Source: Thalassotalea sp. 1_MG-2023 (GTDB lineage Bacteria > Pseudomonadota > Gammaproteobacteria > Enterobacterales > Alteromonadaceae). Taken from it: a DNA stretch of 39,516 nucleotides. A program made the position numbers and the translations under genes. The notes beneath the pieces were generated by a model. That model did not search any database. It was given only the letters and a program-made list of their open reading frames with translations, and was not told where the DNA came from. The stretch is from positions 1 through 39,516 of the forward strand of contig NZ_JAUOPD010000029.1 of NCBI RefSeq assembly GCF_030546745.1. Direction: 5' to 3'. Below are positions 15,338 to 26,500 of this stretch, piece by piece. Numbering within the stretch: the stretch's first letter is position 1; every line of letters starts with the position of its first letter.

Positions 15338-16975
15338 ATGAAAGCATTACGGAGAATTTCCATTCGCTACCGGTTGGCGATCATTTTAGCTATTGCGTTA
15401 TTAGGTTTATTATTGCTTGGTGCAAAACTACTTTCATCTCAATACAACATTTTATACCAACAACAACAACAGAAAGTACAACAAATTGTGCAGTCTGCTG
15501 TCAGTATCGCTGAGCATTACTATGCCTTATACCAGCAAGGTGAGCTTTCTGAACAACAGGCTAGAATACGTGCAATAAAAACTTTAGAAGCATTTAGGTA
15601 TGCAGATAATAATTACATCTGGATAAATGATAAAGCACCGATGATGATCATGCATCCTTTCAAGCCCGCATTAAATGGTCAGTCATTAGCAAGTAACAAA
15701 GATCCTGATGGTAAATTCCTTTTTGTGGAAATGGTTAATGTTATCAAAGCATCCGGCCAAGGATTTGTTCCTTATAAATGGCCAAAACCTGGTGCAGATA
15801 AGCCTGTAGAGAAACTTTCTTACGTCCAAGAGTTTACTCCGTGGCAGTGGATAATTGGCTCTGGCATTTATATAGATAATGTAAATGCCATCTTTTTAAG
15901 TAACTTTTTTGTTGTTGCAATCATCTTTATTATTGTTGTGGCATTAATAGCAGGCGCTACCTATTTAATTGGCCGTAGTATTTCAACACCAGCTTCTGCG
16001 GCAAGTGCACTGATGAAAAATATTTCTCAAGGGGATGGCGACTTAACCAAACAATTAGATGCTAATGGTAACGACGAAATTTCCGGCTTTTCACATTTTT
16101 TTAATAGCTTTATCGGTAAAATAAAATCATCACTACAAGATGTTTCCAATAGTGCTGATAGCGTCAAAGAAAGCGCCCGTTTAGTATCAGAATTCAGTGA
16201 AAGAAGTGCCAGCTTCATTCAATTACAGAATGACAATACCACACAAGTAGCTACCGCTATGGAGCAAATGACGACAAATATCAAAGAAGTCAGCAATAAC
16301 GCGTTATCTGCCGAGCAAGCAGCTAACCAAGCTAAAAAAACTACGCTACACGGCAAAGGCATTGTATCTGATACAATTACGAATATTCAGTCACTGTCAG
16401 CTAAGATTGATCAAGTAAACGATACTGTTGATCAACTCGCCACTGATTCACAAAGCATAGGTGGTGTTTTAGATGTGATCAGAGGAATTGCAGAACAAAC
16501 CAATTTATTGGCATTAAATGCTGCCATCGAAGCTGCCCGTGCTGGTGAAAAAGGTAGAGGCTTTGCCGTTGTTGCCGATGAAGTGAGAACACTGGCCAGT
16601 AGAACAGGACAAAGTACTGATGAAATTCATGCAATGATTGAGCAACTCCAAATAGGCGCATCTCGCGCAGTAAGTGCAGTAAAGGAAAGTCAAACAACCT
16701 CTGAATTGACCGTAGTTCAAGCCCGTCAAGCAGATACGTCTTTATCTGAAATTAACGAGTTTATGGAAGTGATTTCAGAGATGAATACTCAAATAGCCAG
16801 AGCGACAGAACAACAATCAGATGCAGCGGATGAAGTTAACCTTCGAATAAATGAATTAGCGAACATGGCCGATGAATCAGTACAGATGACAGAACAGCTA
16901 AATCAATCAAGCAATGCCTTGAAATTAAATAGTGATCAATTAGCTGAGATTGTCAGTCGCTTTAAATTACGTTAA
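15338..16975 (+). CDS. Methyl-accepting chemotaxis protein with single Cache sensor
   Basis: A 545-residue transmembrane chemoreceptor. TM1 is near 10-31, a periplasmic sCache_2-type sensor spans about 32-185 ([35 protein letters not shown] are typical), TM2 near 188-211, then HAMP and a cytoplasmic signalling domain whose hairpin tip is [20 protein letters not shown]. No C-terminal CheR/CheB pentapeptide is present. sCache_2 receptors often sense small organic acids, but the ligand cannot be read from sequence. The gene overlaps the convergent LacI-family gene by nine bases at the 3' ends, so the receptor could be functionally linked to the sugar locus; that is only proximity. Confidence 0.93.
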   Translation: MKALRRISIRYRLAIILAIALLGLLLLGAKLLSSQYNILYQQQQQKVQQIVQSAVSIAEHYYALYQQGELSEQQARIRAIKTLEAFRYADNNYIWINDKAPMMIMHPFKPALNGQSLASNKDPDGKFLFVEMVNVIKASGQGFVPYKWPKPGADKPVEKLSYVQEFTPWQWIIGSGIYIDNVNAIFLSNFFVVAIIFIIVVALIAGATYLIGRSISTPASAASALMKNISQGDGDLTKQLDANGNDEISGFSHFFNSFIGKIKSSLQDVSNSADSVKESARLVSEFSERSASFIQLQNDNTTQVATAMEQMTTNIKEVSNNALSAEQAANQAKKTTLHGKGIVSDTITNIQSLSAKIDQVNDTVDQLATDSQSIGGVLDVIRGIAEQTNLLALNAAIEAARAGEKGRGFAVVADEVRTLASRTGQSTDEIHAMIEQLQIGASRAVSAVKESQTTSELTVVQARQADTSLSEINEFMEVISEMNTQIARATEQQSDAADEVNLRINELANMADESVQMTEQLNQSSNALKLNSDQLAEIVSRFKLR

Positions 16976-17968
16976 ATCAGCGATTGAATCTCTATTGATT
17001 AACGTTGGTGAATAAAAGTGTTGTATCTCGTCTTGCTGTTGCTTATAAACATCACGCAAAATTATTTTTGCCGCCATTTGCCCCATCTGATCAACGGGGT
17101 TTTCAATGGTGGTTAACTTAGGATATAAATGAGAAGCAAATACAACGTTATCAAAGCCTATGACGGATAAATCATCAGGCAGATGTAAACCATGTTCTCT
17201 AGCATAGGTCATGACACCAGAAGCAATTTCATCATTAGCACAGACAATTGCGGTGAAATTATCGTTAGATTTAATAAATTTTTCCAACCCTAGCACGCCA
17301 CCTATTTCTTTAAATTCACCTTCATATATTAACGACTCTTTAATAGGTAAGTTATGCTCTGCCATTGCACGTTTATGACCTGCAAGCCGAGCAACTGCGT
17401 CTGCTTTTGATTGTGGACCGGCAATACAAGCAATTTCTTTATGCCCATGTTTGATCATGGTCGAGGTTGCCAAGTAACCACCATATTCATTATTTAAGCT
17501 GATACATTTATCGGCAAGACTTGCTACATAACGACTAATAAAGATCATCGGTGTTTTTTCTTTTGCAATGCCTTCAATATACTCATCACTCACCGCTTCT
17601 ACATGAGCGATAATGGCATCACAATTTCGGCTGATTAAAAACTCAATGCCATCTTTTTCTTTTTCCTCATCACTATGACCTGCAGTGATGATGACATGTT
17701 TGCCCGCTGCACGTAGCTCAGTTTCTACTGCACTCATCATTTGACCAAAGAAAGGCCCATGGATTTCAGAAACAAGTAAGCCAACACAGTTACTACGATT
17801 TGAAGCTAGCGATTGAGCGGTTAAATTTGGGCGATAGCCAAGTTCTTTCATTGCTGCTAAAACTTTCTCACGTGTTTTATCACTAACACGAGAGTTACCG
17901 TTCATCACACGAGATACGGTTGCAAGTGAGACTTTGGCAAGTTCTGATACCTGATAAATGGTAGTCAT
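16967..17968 (-). CDS. LacI-family transcriptional regulator of the sugar locus
   Basis: A 333-residue LacI/GalR repressor. The N-terminal helix-turn-helix and hinge are canonical ([48 protein letters not shown]), followed by a periplasmic-binding-protein-like effector domain beginning [17 protein letters not shown]. It is the last gene of the GH1-symporter-LacI operon, 93 bases after the symporter stop. The probable operator is the TGTAAGCGCTTACA palindrome with the central CG typical of this family, found before this operon and twice between the TonB receptor and the GH94 operon. The inducer is probably a disaccharide or its phosphorolysis product (inference). Confidence 0.9.
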   Translation of the reverse strand: MTTIYQVSELAKVSLATVSRVMNGNSRVSDKTREKVLAAMKELGYRPNLTAQSLASNRSNCVGLLVSEIHGPFFGQMMSAVETELRAAGKHVIITAGHSDEEKEKDGIEFLISRNCDAIIAHVEAVSDEYIEGIAKEKTPMIFISRYVASLADKCISLNNEYGGYLATSTMIKHGHKEIACIAGPQSKADAVARLAGHKRAMAEHNLPIKESLIYEGEFKEIGGVLGLEKFIKSNDNFTAIVCANDEIASGVMTYAREHGLHLPDDLSVIGFDNVVFASHLYPKLTTIENPVDQMGQMAAKIILRDVYKQQQDEIQHFYSPTLINRDSIADLT

Positions 17969-18061
17969 AAGTTTCTGTAAACCAACTGGTTACCTGTAAT
18001 ATAATTGCGCTAAGGCTAACACATTACAGGTAATAATGGTACGAGGTGCCACCGAAATCCC

Positions 18062-19594
18062 CTAGTGTGTCACGCTTAATCGTCGTGCTGTTAAATCGGC
18101 TGTAACCGTTTTAACAAGTTGAGTATTTAACGGATAGAAAATCATTAAGCCAGCTCCTGCAAAAGCGAAGGCAGCAGGTACCCAGCTCATCAAGATTTGC
18201 ATCCCTGGCAAAGATGCTGACACCGTTGTAAGGTCCATACCGTTGTAGCCATAATTAGCCAAAATAACTAACACCAACGCTCCGGCAAAACCTCCTCCTG
18301 TTTTTTGTACGAATGTGCCTGCCGAATATATCAAGCCGGTCGCTCTTCGATGGTTTTTCCATTCGGAATAATCGGCGCTGTCACCTAACATAGTGAAAAA
18401 CAGAGTGGGTAGCATTGCAGCAAAAAACTCAGACATACAACCAATGACAAATACCCCTGTCACGCTTCCTTGTGGTACCCAATACAAAGCCACGGTAAAT
18501 AAACCACTAATGGTCAACGCTATAATGAATAAACGTTGTTTTCCTAACCTTTTTGCTAAAGGGCTGGTTGCCAAAGCCCCTAATATTGACACGACTAATA
18601 GTGCAACAAAATATTTTCCTGTTAGTAGCTCATCACCCATATAGTATTTGAAATAATACGCAATCACGCCATATTTAATGCCGTTATACATCATGGTAAT
18701 AAAGCCCATGCCTAGCATAATCAACCATGGTTTATTGGTTAACAAATCAACCATATCGCGCTGTGTACCCGTTAATCGCTCTGCAGGGATCGCCAGTAAT
18801 TTTTTAACAACAAGCCACATACCAATCAACACACATAAGAAAAAGATACCGCTATAAATTCCACGATAATAGAAAAATAGTGTTGCGGCCAAAAGCGGTA
18901 AAATAATAAAAGGTAAGTTTTTTAGTAAGTCGGTTAGCTCTCGGCCTAAGGAAAGTTGTCTTTCTGTGGCTAAACTCACTCGTTCTTTAGTAGTCGCAAA
19001 CGTAATCACCATCAAAGCGATAAGCAATGCTGCAAAAACGTACATGGTTAATTGATATCCTTGCGCATCATCACCTTGACCAAAGTAAGCAACCAGATCG
19101 GGTAGGAAGCCCATTACCAAAAGACCACCTGCAAATGCGCCAGCTAGCCGGTAACTAGAAAGACTCGTTCTCTCTGTATCACAGGGTGTGATAACCCCCA
19201 TCAATGCGGAGTACGGTACGTTATTAATGGTATACGCTAATGTTAAGCCAATATACGTTAAATAAGCGTAAATTAGCTTACCTGTATCCGAAAAATTAGG
19301 TGTGGTAAAACAAAGTACCATAAATAACCCAAGCGCAGGAGCAGACCATAAAACCCATGGCCTAAACTTCCCCCATCGAGTTTCTGTACGATCGGCAATC
19401 ATGCCCATAATGATGTCTGTTACACCATCTGATAAGCGAACCACAAGAAATAACATTGCCGCAGCAGCAGCGCTAATACCATAAGTATCGGTATAAAACA
19501 CCGCTAAATATGCTAATGCTCCTCTCCATACAAGGTTTGCTGCGGCATCACCAACGGCATAACCGAGTTTTTCTCCGATCGCTAATTTGTGCAT
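18062..19594 (-). CDS. GPH-family sugar:cation symporter (operon 1)
   Basis: A 510-residue membrane carrier of the glycoside-pentoside-hexuronide:cation symporter family (MelB/XynB-like, MFS fold). Hallmarks are the start LAIGEKLGYAVGDAAANLVW, DGVTDIIMGMIADRTETRWGKFRPWVLW in the loop after TM2, and DSADYSEWKNHRRATGLIYS in the second half. About twelve helices; an insert around residues 200-270 makes it longer than the usual 450. It follows the GH1 gene by 12 bases, so it likely imports the beta-glucoside that GH1 hydrolyses. Cation specificity is not readable. Confidence 0.9.
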   Translation of the reverse strand: MHKLAIGEKLGYAVGDAAANLVWRGALAYLAVFYTDTYGISAAAAAMLFLVVRLSDGVTDIIMGMIADRTETRWGKFRPWVLWSAPALGLFMVLCFTTPNFSDTGKLIYAYLTYIGLTLAYTINNVPYSALMGVITPCDTERTSLSSYRLAGAFAGGLLVMGFLPDLVAYFGQGDDAQGYQLTMYVFAALLIALMVITFATTKERVSLATERQLSLGRELTDLLKNLPFIILPLLAATLFFYYRGIYSGIFFLCVLIGMWLVVKKLLAIPAERLTGTQRDMVDLLTNKPWLIMLGMGFITMMYNGIKYGVIAYYFKYYMGDELLTGKYFVALLVVSILGALATSPLAKRLGKQRLFIIALTISGLFTVALYWVPQGSVTGVFVIGCMSEFFAAMLPTLFFTMLGDSADYSEWKNHRRATGLIYSAGTFVQKTGGGFAGALVLVILANYGYNGMDLTTVSASLPGMQILMSWVPAAFAFAGAGLMIFYPLNTQLVKTVTADLTARRLSVTH

Positions 19595-19606
19595 AATATT
19601 CCTAGA

Positions 19607-20941
19607 TTAGTTTTTACGGCTAGTCATTAACTTACGATAGGCTAAGCCACTTTGTTTAATGGTGCGTTGTTGGCTTTGATAATCAACGTAAACAATACCA
19701 AAACGTTTTAAATACCCTTCTGCCCACTCAAAATTATCCATCAAGCTCCAAGCAAAGTAACCTTTAACAGGAACCCCTGACTCTATGGCAACATGTACTG
19801 CATTTAAGTGGCGTTGATAATAACTAATACGACGCTGATCGTTTACTACACCTTCTTCAATTTCATCATCAATACTAGCACCGTTTTCTGTGATATAGAT
19901 TGCCGGTGGTTGGTAACGGGTATTAAGATCAATTAACAAATCAGTAAATGCTTGAGGGTATACTTCCCACCCAATATCGGTGCGTTCAACATCGGGCAAT
20001 GCAACTTCTTTAAAGCCTTCTTGTTCATCGGCTTCATATATAGCTCGGGTATAGAAATTTACCCCAAGAAAGTCAATCTCATGGGAAATAATCGCCATAT
20101 CGCCTTCAAAAATATCGGGCAAATGTGCTTTTGGTAATGAATCGATCAACGCAGGGTATTCACCATCAAAAATAGGTTTAGCGTACCAATAATTATGGTA
20201 TTCATTCGCCATTTCAGTCGCTTTGATATCTGCTAAACTTTTGCTTGCGGCATATCCAGGGGTAAAATTAAGAACAATCCCGTTTAACGTGTTGGGGCTT
20301 TCTTTGGCGAGCACCTGCATTGCCAATCCATGCGCTAATAATAAATGATGGGCTGCTTTTCTTCCGTATTCTTTCCCGACAATACCTGGCGCATGCACAC
20401 CTATTTCATAACCTAAATACGCACTACAAAAAGGTTCATTCAATGTGGCGTACGCGTAGACACGCTCGCCAAACGCCTTGACGACTTCTGTAGTATATTG
20501 CTGAAATTTGTACGCCGTTTCACGATTAAGCCAACCACCTTGTTCTTCTAAGTATTGCGGCAGATCCCAATGATATAATGTGACAAACACCTTGATATGC
20601 TTTTCGTTTAAGCGGTCAAGTAATTGTATGTAAAACGCCATACCTTCTTGATTTACACTGCCGTCTTCATTCATGACCCTTGGCCATGAAATAGAAAGTC
20701 GGTATGCGTCCACACCTAACGACTCAATTAACTCAACATCATCTTGCCATCGATGAAAATGATCACAGGCGACTGAACCATCTGAACCATCTATAATTTT
20801 ACCTTCAGTAGCACAAAAAGTATCCCATATGCATGGAGCGCGATTATCAATTCCCCCTTCTATTTGAAATGAGGCAGTTGCTACGCCATAGGTAAATTTT
20901 GACGATAACATTGAAGAGTTTTTAGGAAGCGTGAATGCCAT
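19607..20941 (-). CDS. GH1 beta-glucosidase (cytoplasmic)
   Basis: A 444-residue glycoside hydrolase family 1 enzyme without signal peptide. Acid/base Glu169 lies in ATLNEPF and nucleophile Glu352 in IYITENGAS; the N-terminal signature FTYGVATASFQIEG and the glucose-subsite motif WSLMDNFEWAEGY are present. It cleaves beta-linked glucosides such as cellobiose, releasing glucose from the non-reducing end. First gene of operon 1, with the LacI-type operator 91 bases before the start. Substrate preference within GH1 (cellobiose, laminaribiose, galactosides) cannot be fixed from sequence, but the company of GH94, gluconokinase and TonB receptor favours cellodextrins. Confidence 0.93.
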   Translation of the reverse strand: MAFTLPKNSSMLSSKFTYGVATASFQIEGGIDNRAPCIWDTFCATEGKIIDGSDGSVACDHFHRWQDDVELIESLGVDAYRLSISWPRVMNEDGSVNQEGMAFYIQLLDRLNEKHIKVFVTLYHWDLPQYLEEQGGWLNRETAYKFQQYTTEVVKAFGERVYAYATLNEPFCSAYLGYEIGVHAPGIVGKEYGRKAAHHLLLAHGLAMQVLAKESPNTLNGIVLNFTPGYAASKSLADIKATEMANEYHNYWYAKPIFDGEYPALIDSLPKAHLPDIFEGDMAIISHEIDFLGVNFYTRAIYEADEQEGFKEVALPDVERTDIGWEVYPQAFTDLLIDLNTRYQPPAIYITENGASIDDEIEEGVVNDQRRISYYQRHLNAVHVAIESGVPVKGYFAWSLMDNFEWAEGYLKRFGIVYVDYQSQQRTIKQSGLAYRKLMTSRKN

Positions 20942-21031
20942 GTATTGTTAACCTTACTATTTACTAAATAACTTTAAAAGCGCTGATAATTGGAGAGTCT
21001 GCAATCTTTAATGGTTGTTAAATTCACAACC

Positions 21032-21047
21032 ATGTAAGCGCTTACAT
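21032..21047. promoter_or_regulatory. LacI-type operator of the GH1 operon
   Basis: ATGTAAGCGCTTACAT is a perfect 16-base palindrome with central CG, as in LacI/GalR operators. It lies 91 bases upstream of the GH1 start. The inner 14 bases recur exactly at 26823-26836 and 26980-26993. Confidence 0.8.
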
Positions 21048-21165
21048 TGTAATATACCGATATTATGGAAAGTAGGATATAAAAGCAACAATATTTTAAT
21101 GTAATAGCAATAATCGCACTATTTTTTCAGCTTTATAACTCAGCAGAATAATATAACGTGCGCGA

Positions 21166-23340
21166 TTAATTCGGTATTGCTGCCTTTACCGCCTTTTGGT
21201 AATTAAAGTTATCTAAAAAAGCAGGTAATTGTTCAAACGGTAATGGTTTAGAAAAATAAAAGCCTTGTATGTAATCACAACCTAACTCTTCTAACCAACG
21301 CACTTGCGCTATATTCTCTACCCCTTCAGCAACCACTTGTTTACCAAGTGCTTTACTCATGGCGATAATTGTAGATACAAGTATTTTGTCGTCAGGGTTT
21401 TCACTCATATCACTGATAAATGATTTATCAATTTTAATAAAGTCTAACGGGATACGACGAATATAGTTTAATGAGGAGTAACCAGTACCAAAATCATCAA
21501 GTGCTATTTGACAGCCCGCCTCACGTAATTGATTAAATAACATTTCATTATTGCGTTTTTCCGGAGCTAGAGCACTTTCTGTTAGTTCAAAACAAATATC
21601 ACTAGGTTGCAAGCCATACATGTTGATCATCATTAGCCAATAGGCATTTTCATTTTGATTGAGCGGTATTTCATACACTGACCGATTCACATTAAATACG
21701 ATATCTTGATAACCCAAACCTTTTAATTTCTTCAACTGTAAACATGCTTCAGACAGCACAAACTCGCCAAGCGGTTTAATTAAATTGTTTTTTTCTGCCA
21801 AGGGAATAAATTCAACAGGTGAAACCCATCTGCCATTATTGTTCCATCGAAGTAATGCTTCAAATTTTGTGACTTGTTTTAACTGTGTTGACACAATGGG
21901 TTGAAAAACTAAAGTCAGCTTTCGTTCTTTTAATGCCTTCTCTAAGTCTGCTTTCATTTGAATTTGGTAGCGCGCAGTGTTTTCCATTTCTTGTGTAAAA
22001 TAGCTCGATGAATTTCGACCGTTTTCTTTAGCATGAGACATTGCTCTTTCAGCTTTTTTCATCAAGCTACTTGCTTGAAGCGTGTTGTCTAAAAAAGTAA
22101 TAATGCCCAAACTTAAGGTACAGTTGATAACATGCTCATCAACATAAAAAGGTTTACTAAACTCAATCAGTATTCGGGCGACAAAATCATCGATTTCACT
22201 TCGTTCATTTACATTATTAAGTAATATCGCAAAACCGTCACCGGTGATGCGTGCTAAGCTATTCTCTGGTTTAATAAACCTCGTGAGGCGTTCTGCCACT
22301 TTAACTAATAATGCATCACCACAATCATGCCCGTAAACATCATTTACTTCTTGAAAAAGATCTAAGTCCATTACCAATAATGCCGACTCAAAGCTTGCAA
22401 TAGCTTTCGCATCAATGACTTTAGTTAATTGTTCTAAAAATTTATAGCGATTGGCTATTCCTGTTAGTAAATCGTAATTTGCTTGCTGGTAAATTTTATC
22501 TTCTGCCGCCTTACGCTCAGAAATATCAAAGAAAAATGCGACATAATTTTCGATCTCATTATATTCATTTCTAATGGTATTTATTGACAACCATTCTGGG
22601 AATTCTTCACCACTTTTTTTACGGTTATTTAGCTCACCAGACCAACTACCTTTTGTTTGTATATCAGCCCACATTTTTTGATAAAAACTATCAGGCTGCC
22701 TATAGGCGCTTAATATTTTGGGATCTTTCCCTACTACTTCGCGAAAACTATAGCCGGTCATTCGTGTGAACGCTTTATTAACGCTAATGATCTGATTGTT
22801 TTTATTACAGATCATGATTGCTTCTTTACTCTCTTCGATAATCTCATTGCGAGTACGCAATTCTGTGATCACTTTCTGTTTTTCTAACTCTTTATTAATC
22901 AAGCCGCTAAAAAGCAAGAACAATGATGAAATTTCATTTTGATTATTAAATTCATCGCAAAATAGTGCCACCAAGATGCTATGAGCTTTAGTGCCATCAT
23001 CAATTAATGGAATACCGACGTAGCCCTCTATTGACATATCTTCAAGTAATTGATCATTTGGATAAGCCGCCTGAATCCCTGACGGAAATGCACAAACATC
23101 ACCTTTTCCTACAATTTCACAAGGGGTAGATTTAAGTTGATAGCTGAAATTTTCAATCACTTCATGCTGTGTTGCTAATGAAAGTGTAGTCGCTGTAGTG
23201 TTATCAGTATTTAACTGTGCAACAAAAACATAATCTGCATTTATCGCTTTAGCTAAAGACACACAAATTACATCGATATAGTTAGTTGACGCAGAAGTTG
23301 ATAGGTTATCAATAATCGATTTAATTTTTTCTTCTACCAC
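21166..23340 (-). CDS. GAF-PAS-GGDEF-EAL protein, probable c-di-GMP phosphodiesterase
   Basis: A 724-residue cytoplasmic protein: GAF-like sensor (about 20-150), short coiled coil, PAS with PAC tail (about 160-280), GGDEF (about 285-450) and EAL (about 455-710). The GGDEF active-site motif is TGDGF (366-370), lacking the canonical GG[DE]EF, so cyclase activity is doubtful. The EAL domain keeps EALLR (494-498), FELTESAL, DDFGTGYSSLNYI and KIDKSFI, expected for an active phosphodiesterase. The GTG start is preceded by GGAG at eight bases; an ATG just upstream is immediately followed by a stop. It lies between the two sugar operons and has no LacI-type operator of its own. Confidence 0.92.
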   Translation of the reverse strand: MVEEKIKSIIDNLSTSASTNYIDVICVSLAKAINADYVFVAQLNTDNTTATTLSLATQHEVIENFSYQLKSTPCEIVGKGDVCAFPSGIQAAYPNDQLLEDMSIEGYVGIPLIDDGTKAHSILVALFCDEFNNQNEISSLFLLFSGLINKELEKQKVITELRTRNEIIEESKEAIMICNKNNQIISVNKAFTRMTGYSFREVVGKDPKILSAYRQPDSFYQKMWADIQTKGSWSGELNNRKKSGEEFPEWLSINTIRNEYNEIENYVAFFFDISERKAAEDKIYQQANYDLLTGIANRYKFLEQLTKVIDAKAIASFESALLVMDLDLFQEVNDVYGHDCGDALLVKVAERLTRFIKPENSLARITGDGFAILLNNVNERSEIDDFVARILIEFSKPFYVDEHVINCTLSLGIITFLDNTLQASSLMKKAERAMSHAKENGRNSSSYFTQEMENTARYQIQMKADLEKALKERKLTLVFQPIVSTQLKQVTKFEALLRWNNNGRWVSPVEFIPLAEKNNLIKPLGEFVLSEACLQLKKLKGLGYQDIVFNVNRSVYEIPLNQNENAYWLMMINMYGLQPSDICFELTESALAPEKRNNEMLFNQLREAGCQIALDDFGTGYSSLNYIRRIPLDFIKIDKSFISDMSENPDDKILVSTIIAMSKALGKQVVAEGVENIAQVRWLEELGCDYIQGFYFSKPLPFEQLPAFLDNFNYQKAVKAAIPN

Positions 23341-23541
23341 TTACATAACTCCACTAGAATAAGATATAAAGAACAAAAAGCCTTGTACGCTTTTTAATTA
23401 CACTTTTCAAGTTTATTACTTCAGCAATAGATTCAGATCATGTTTCTTATCATTAGCAAGTATTGTTGACTGTTAAGCAAACAATTTAATTCATGCCTTT
23501 GATTATTAAACACTTGCTAGTACACCTCTAATGATTGAACG

Positions 23542-23569
23542 AAAAACCGCCGCATAAGCGACGGTTTTT
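23542..23569 (-). terminator. Intrinsic terminator of the TonB-dependent receptor gene
   Basis: AAAAACCGCCGC, loop ATAA and GCGACGGTTTTT form a 12-bp stem with one mismatch; on the minus strand it ends in T5. It lies 22 bases after the receptor stop. Confidence 0.85.
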
Positions 23570-23590
23570 AATTTAGTCAGCGTTGTTTGA

Positions 23591-26500
23591 TTAGAACTTA
23601 ACGCGTGTACCTACAGTCCAGCGTGCTTCATAAACGTTTTGGAAAGCTTTTTGCTTTTCAAATTCGATATATGCTTGCTGATACTCTTCAGTAATGTTTG
23701 AACCATTCACATAAAAGCTAATGTCTTCACTGAAGTTGTACGTTGCATTAAAGTCTACCTGTGAGTAATCATCTTGGTATAGCGATTGACCGCCAGTCCC
23801 TGCATTACCCGCTGTGATCAAACGTGGGCTACGTGAGTTCCACGCTAAACGTGCTGAGAAGGTATCGTTTTCATACCATACAACCGCGTTATAGGTATCT
23901 TCTGACATCCCTTGGAAAGGTAAGTCATCACCGTATACATCTTTTGCTTCTTGTTTTGAATCAGTAAATGTGTAGTTTACATCAAAACCAACATTCTTAA
24001 AGATGCCGTCTTCACCTAAGAAGTCACTTAACGCAACTTTCGCACCAATTTCAAAACCAGCTACTTCACCACCTTCTGACTGGGTAGTAAACGTGGTTGG
24101 ATGTGGACCACGAATAATACCATCACCATCCGGCTCTACACTACGATCTTCTGTTTTACTTTCGGTAAATTCAGCAATATCAATACCGAACGCTGAGGCA
24201 AAGAACATTGATGCGTCGCCAGCATACCACTCCGCTGATAATGACCAGTTCTCTGATCGCCATGGGTTTAAGTCTGGGTTACCATTTAATGTAACATTTT
24301 GAACGCGCATACAATTACATGAATTATCAAATGTCATCCCTACATTTTTGCCTGCCCCCCATTGGTCTAAGTTCAATGCTTGCATGTTCTCAGAAAATGC
24401 AGCACGTAATACCACGTCATCTGTTGCTTGATACGCTAAATTAATTGATGGTAGTTCATCTTTATACGTACGCTCTGATACTACATCACCAATATCTGGT
24501 CCTAAACCTGAGTGCGGTAGGTTTGGACCAATAAGGTTTTGTTTTACAAATAACGTAGTTTCAATCACTTTTAAACCAACATTACCGCTTAACTTCTCAT
24601 ACTCAAAGTTCGCTTGGATAAAGTATGTAAGCTCATCTAAGCCAACATCGTAAGTATTACCACCATTTTCGGTGCGCTGTACATTACCAAAGGTGTCTTT
24701 ATGCCATTGACGTGGGTCACGGAAGTTACTTGGGTCAATCACCCAAATACCCGGAATACCTTTCACGTTACCAAAGTCAGTCTGCCATGAAACCGTTGTG
24801 TGCTGATCTAGGCGTGTTGGTGGTAATAACGTATACGGCATCCACTCGCCTGCTGTGCGCTGTACCACTTCACCGTCACTAACTACACCATCACCATCAG
24901 CATCACCTGGACGCATTACTGGGTCGCCGTTGGCATCAACAGCATCTTCTGTTAAAAATTCGCCAGTACCTGCTAAACCGTAACACGGGTTTGTAGATTC
25001 ACCGCCCGTAACTGCATCGACATCACCACTATATTGTTGATCGACCGCTTTCCATTGTGCAATATCACAGCCATTACCAAACTCTGATGTGTAAGTGAAT
25101 TGATCGTGGTCTACTTCACGTTGTGAATAACGAATACCAAAATCAATACTAGTGATCACATCATTATCATCTAATGCATAGTTCCACTTAGTACTAAAGG
25201 TACGTAAATCTCCTGTATCATCGGTGTTGCCTTCTGACGAAAATGCACCAATATGATATGAATCTAAATCTGCCATATAATCAGCAACACTCATGGGGCC
25301 TTTACCACCGCTTACCACTTGGTCAAAACCACCAAAGGTTGGGTATTCACCACTGGCATCATGGGTTAAGAAGAAATCGCCCGTTTGAATACCTGTTGAA
25401 AATGTCCCCATACAGCCACCAGACGCACCGATAATCTCTTCGCCATTTGTACAGTATTCTGAAGATGTTAATCCGCCAGGGCCGAGTATTGTTGCACCTT
25501 GGTCGATACTCATGATATCGCCTTCACCGTAAGCATGACGCATTTTCGCTGTTGCATGTGCATCAGTGAAACGTACTTGACCGGTTAACGCACCGCCATT
25601 GTCATAATCTAACTGTAAATTAAAGTTACGTGACTTTTCTTCATTCACATTAACTTGCGTGAAAGACTGTAAACGATGTGGGCGCATCTTGAAGGCATCA
25701 ACACCACGCCACTCATTGCCATCGCCATCAGTAAATGAATCGCCAGTATAGTTTGTGGCAAATCCATAGCCAGAAAACGCCTGCCAACGACTGTTGTTGT
25801 TTAAGCCTGAGCGTGCATTGAAACGATCTTGGTTGGTATAAAAATAATCTGCTGTTACGGTGAAACCTTCGCCTAAGTCTACTTGCAATGACGCTTGAAT
25901 GGCATCACGCTCACGCTCTTCAGTTTTACTAAACGCGGTAAAACCATGGGGAACGATATTGCGATATTCAGCGCCTTCTGTTGGTGTACTCCACGCATAG
26001 TTATTATTTGTCCAACCAATACCACCGTTTTCTGAGGTATCATTATGACCGTTATAATCGGTTGCTAACGTTGCTTCTTGTGTTACTGCTGAAATTAAGA
26101 AACCAATCTTACCGTCGTTATAACTGGCTAAACCATGGAACGTTGGGTCGGTTTCCTCAGTAATAGAGCCACGTGTAGCTTCCGCACCAGCAACGAATGT
26201 CCAGCCTTCATCCATATCAAATGGGCGACGGGTTTTTAAATCAATCGCACCAGCAATACCTTGTGCTGTATTTCTTGCAGTAGCTGATTTGTACACATCA
26301 ACACCACCAAAAAGTTGCGCTGGTAAATCACCTAAATCAGCACCAGAACTGTCAATAGTCGTTGCTGATAGAAAAGTTTCACCGTTCATGGTGGTGTCAA
26401 TTTGAGGTAGGCCACGAATTTGAACCGCACCACCTTCACCAGCAACACGTTCAATTTGAACACCGGTGATACGTTGTAGTGAATCAGTAATGGTTACATC

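Noticed and set aside
15041-15347. Longer alternative frame at 15153-15347 on the minus strand
   Set aside because: It overlaps the CWC gene in another frame and has no family resemblance; the CWC gene has a good ribosome binding site.
16479-16729. Two minus-strand open frames opposite the chemoreceptor signalling domain
   Set aside because: Both are shadows of the highly conserved MCP hairpin region.
17980-17991. Imperfect palindrome AACCAACTGGTT just upstream of the LacI gene, possible autoregulatory operator
   Set aside because: It lacks the central CG and does not resemble the TGTAAGCGCTTACA sites; the gene is probably transcribed from the GH1 promoter.
24003-24302. 99-codon open frame opposite the TonB receptor gene
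   Set aside because: It lies wholly inside a convincing receptor gene on the other strand; codon composition is a reverse image and no family is recognised.
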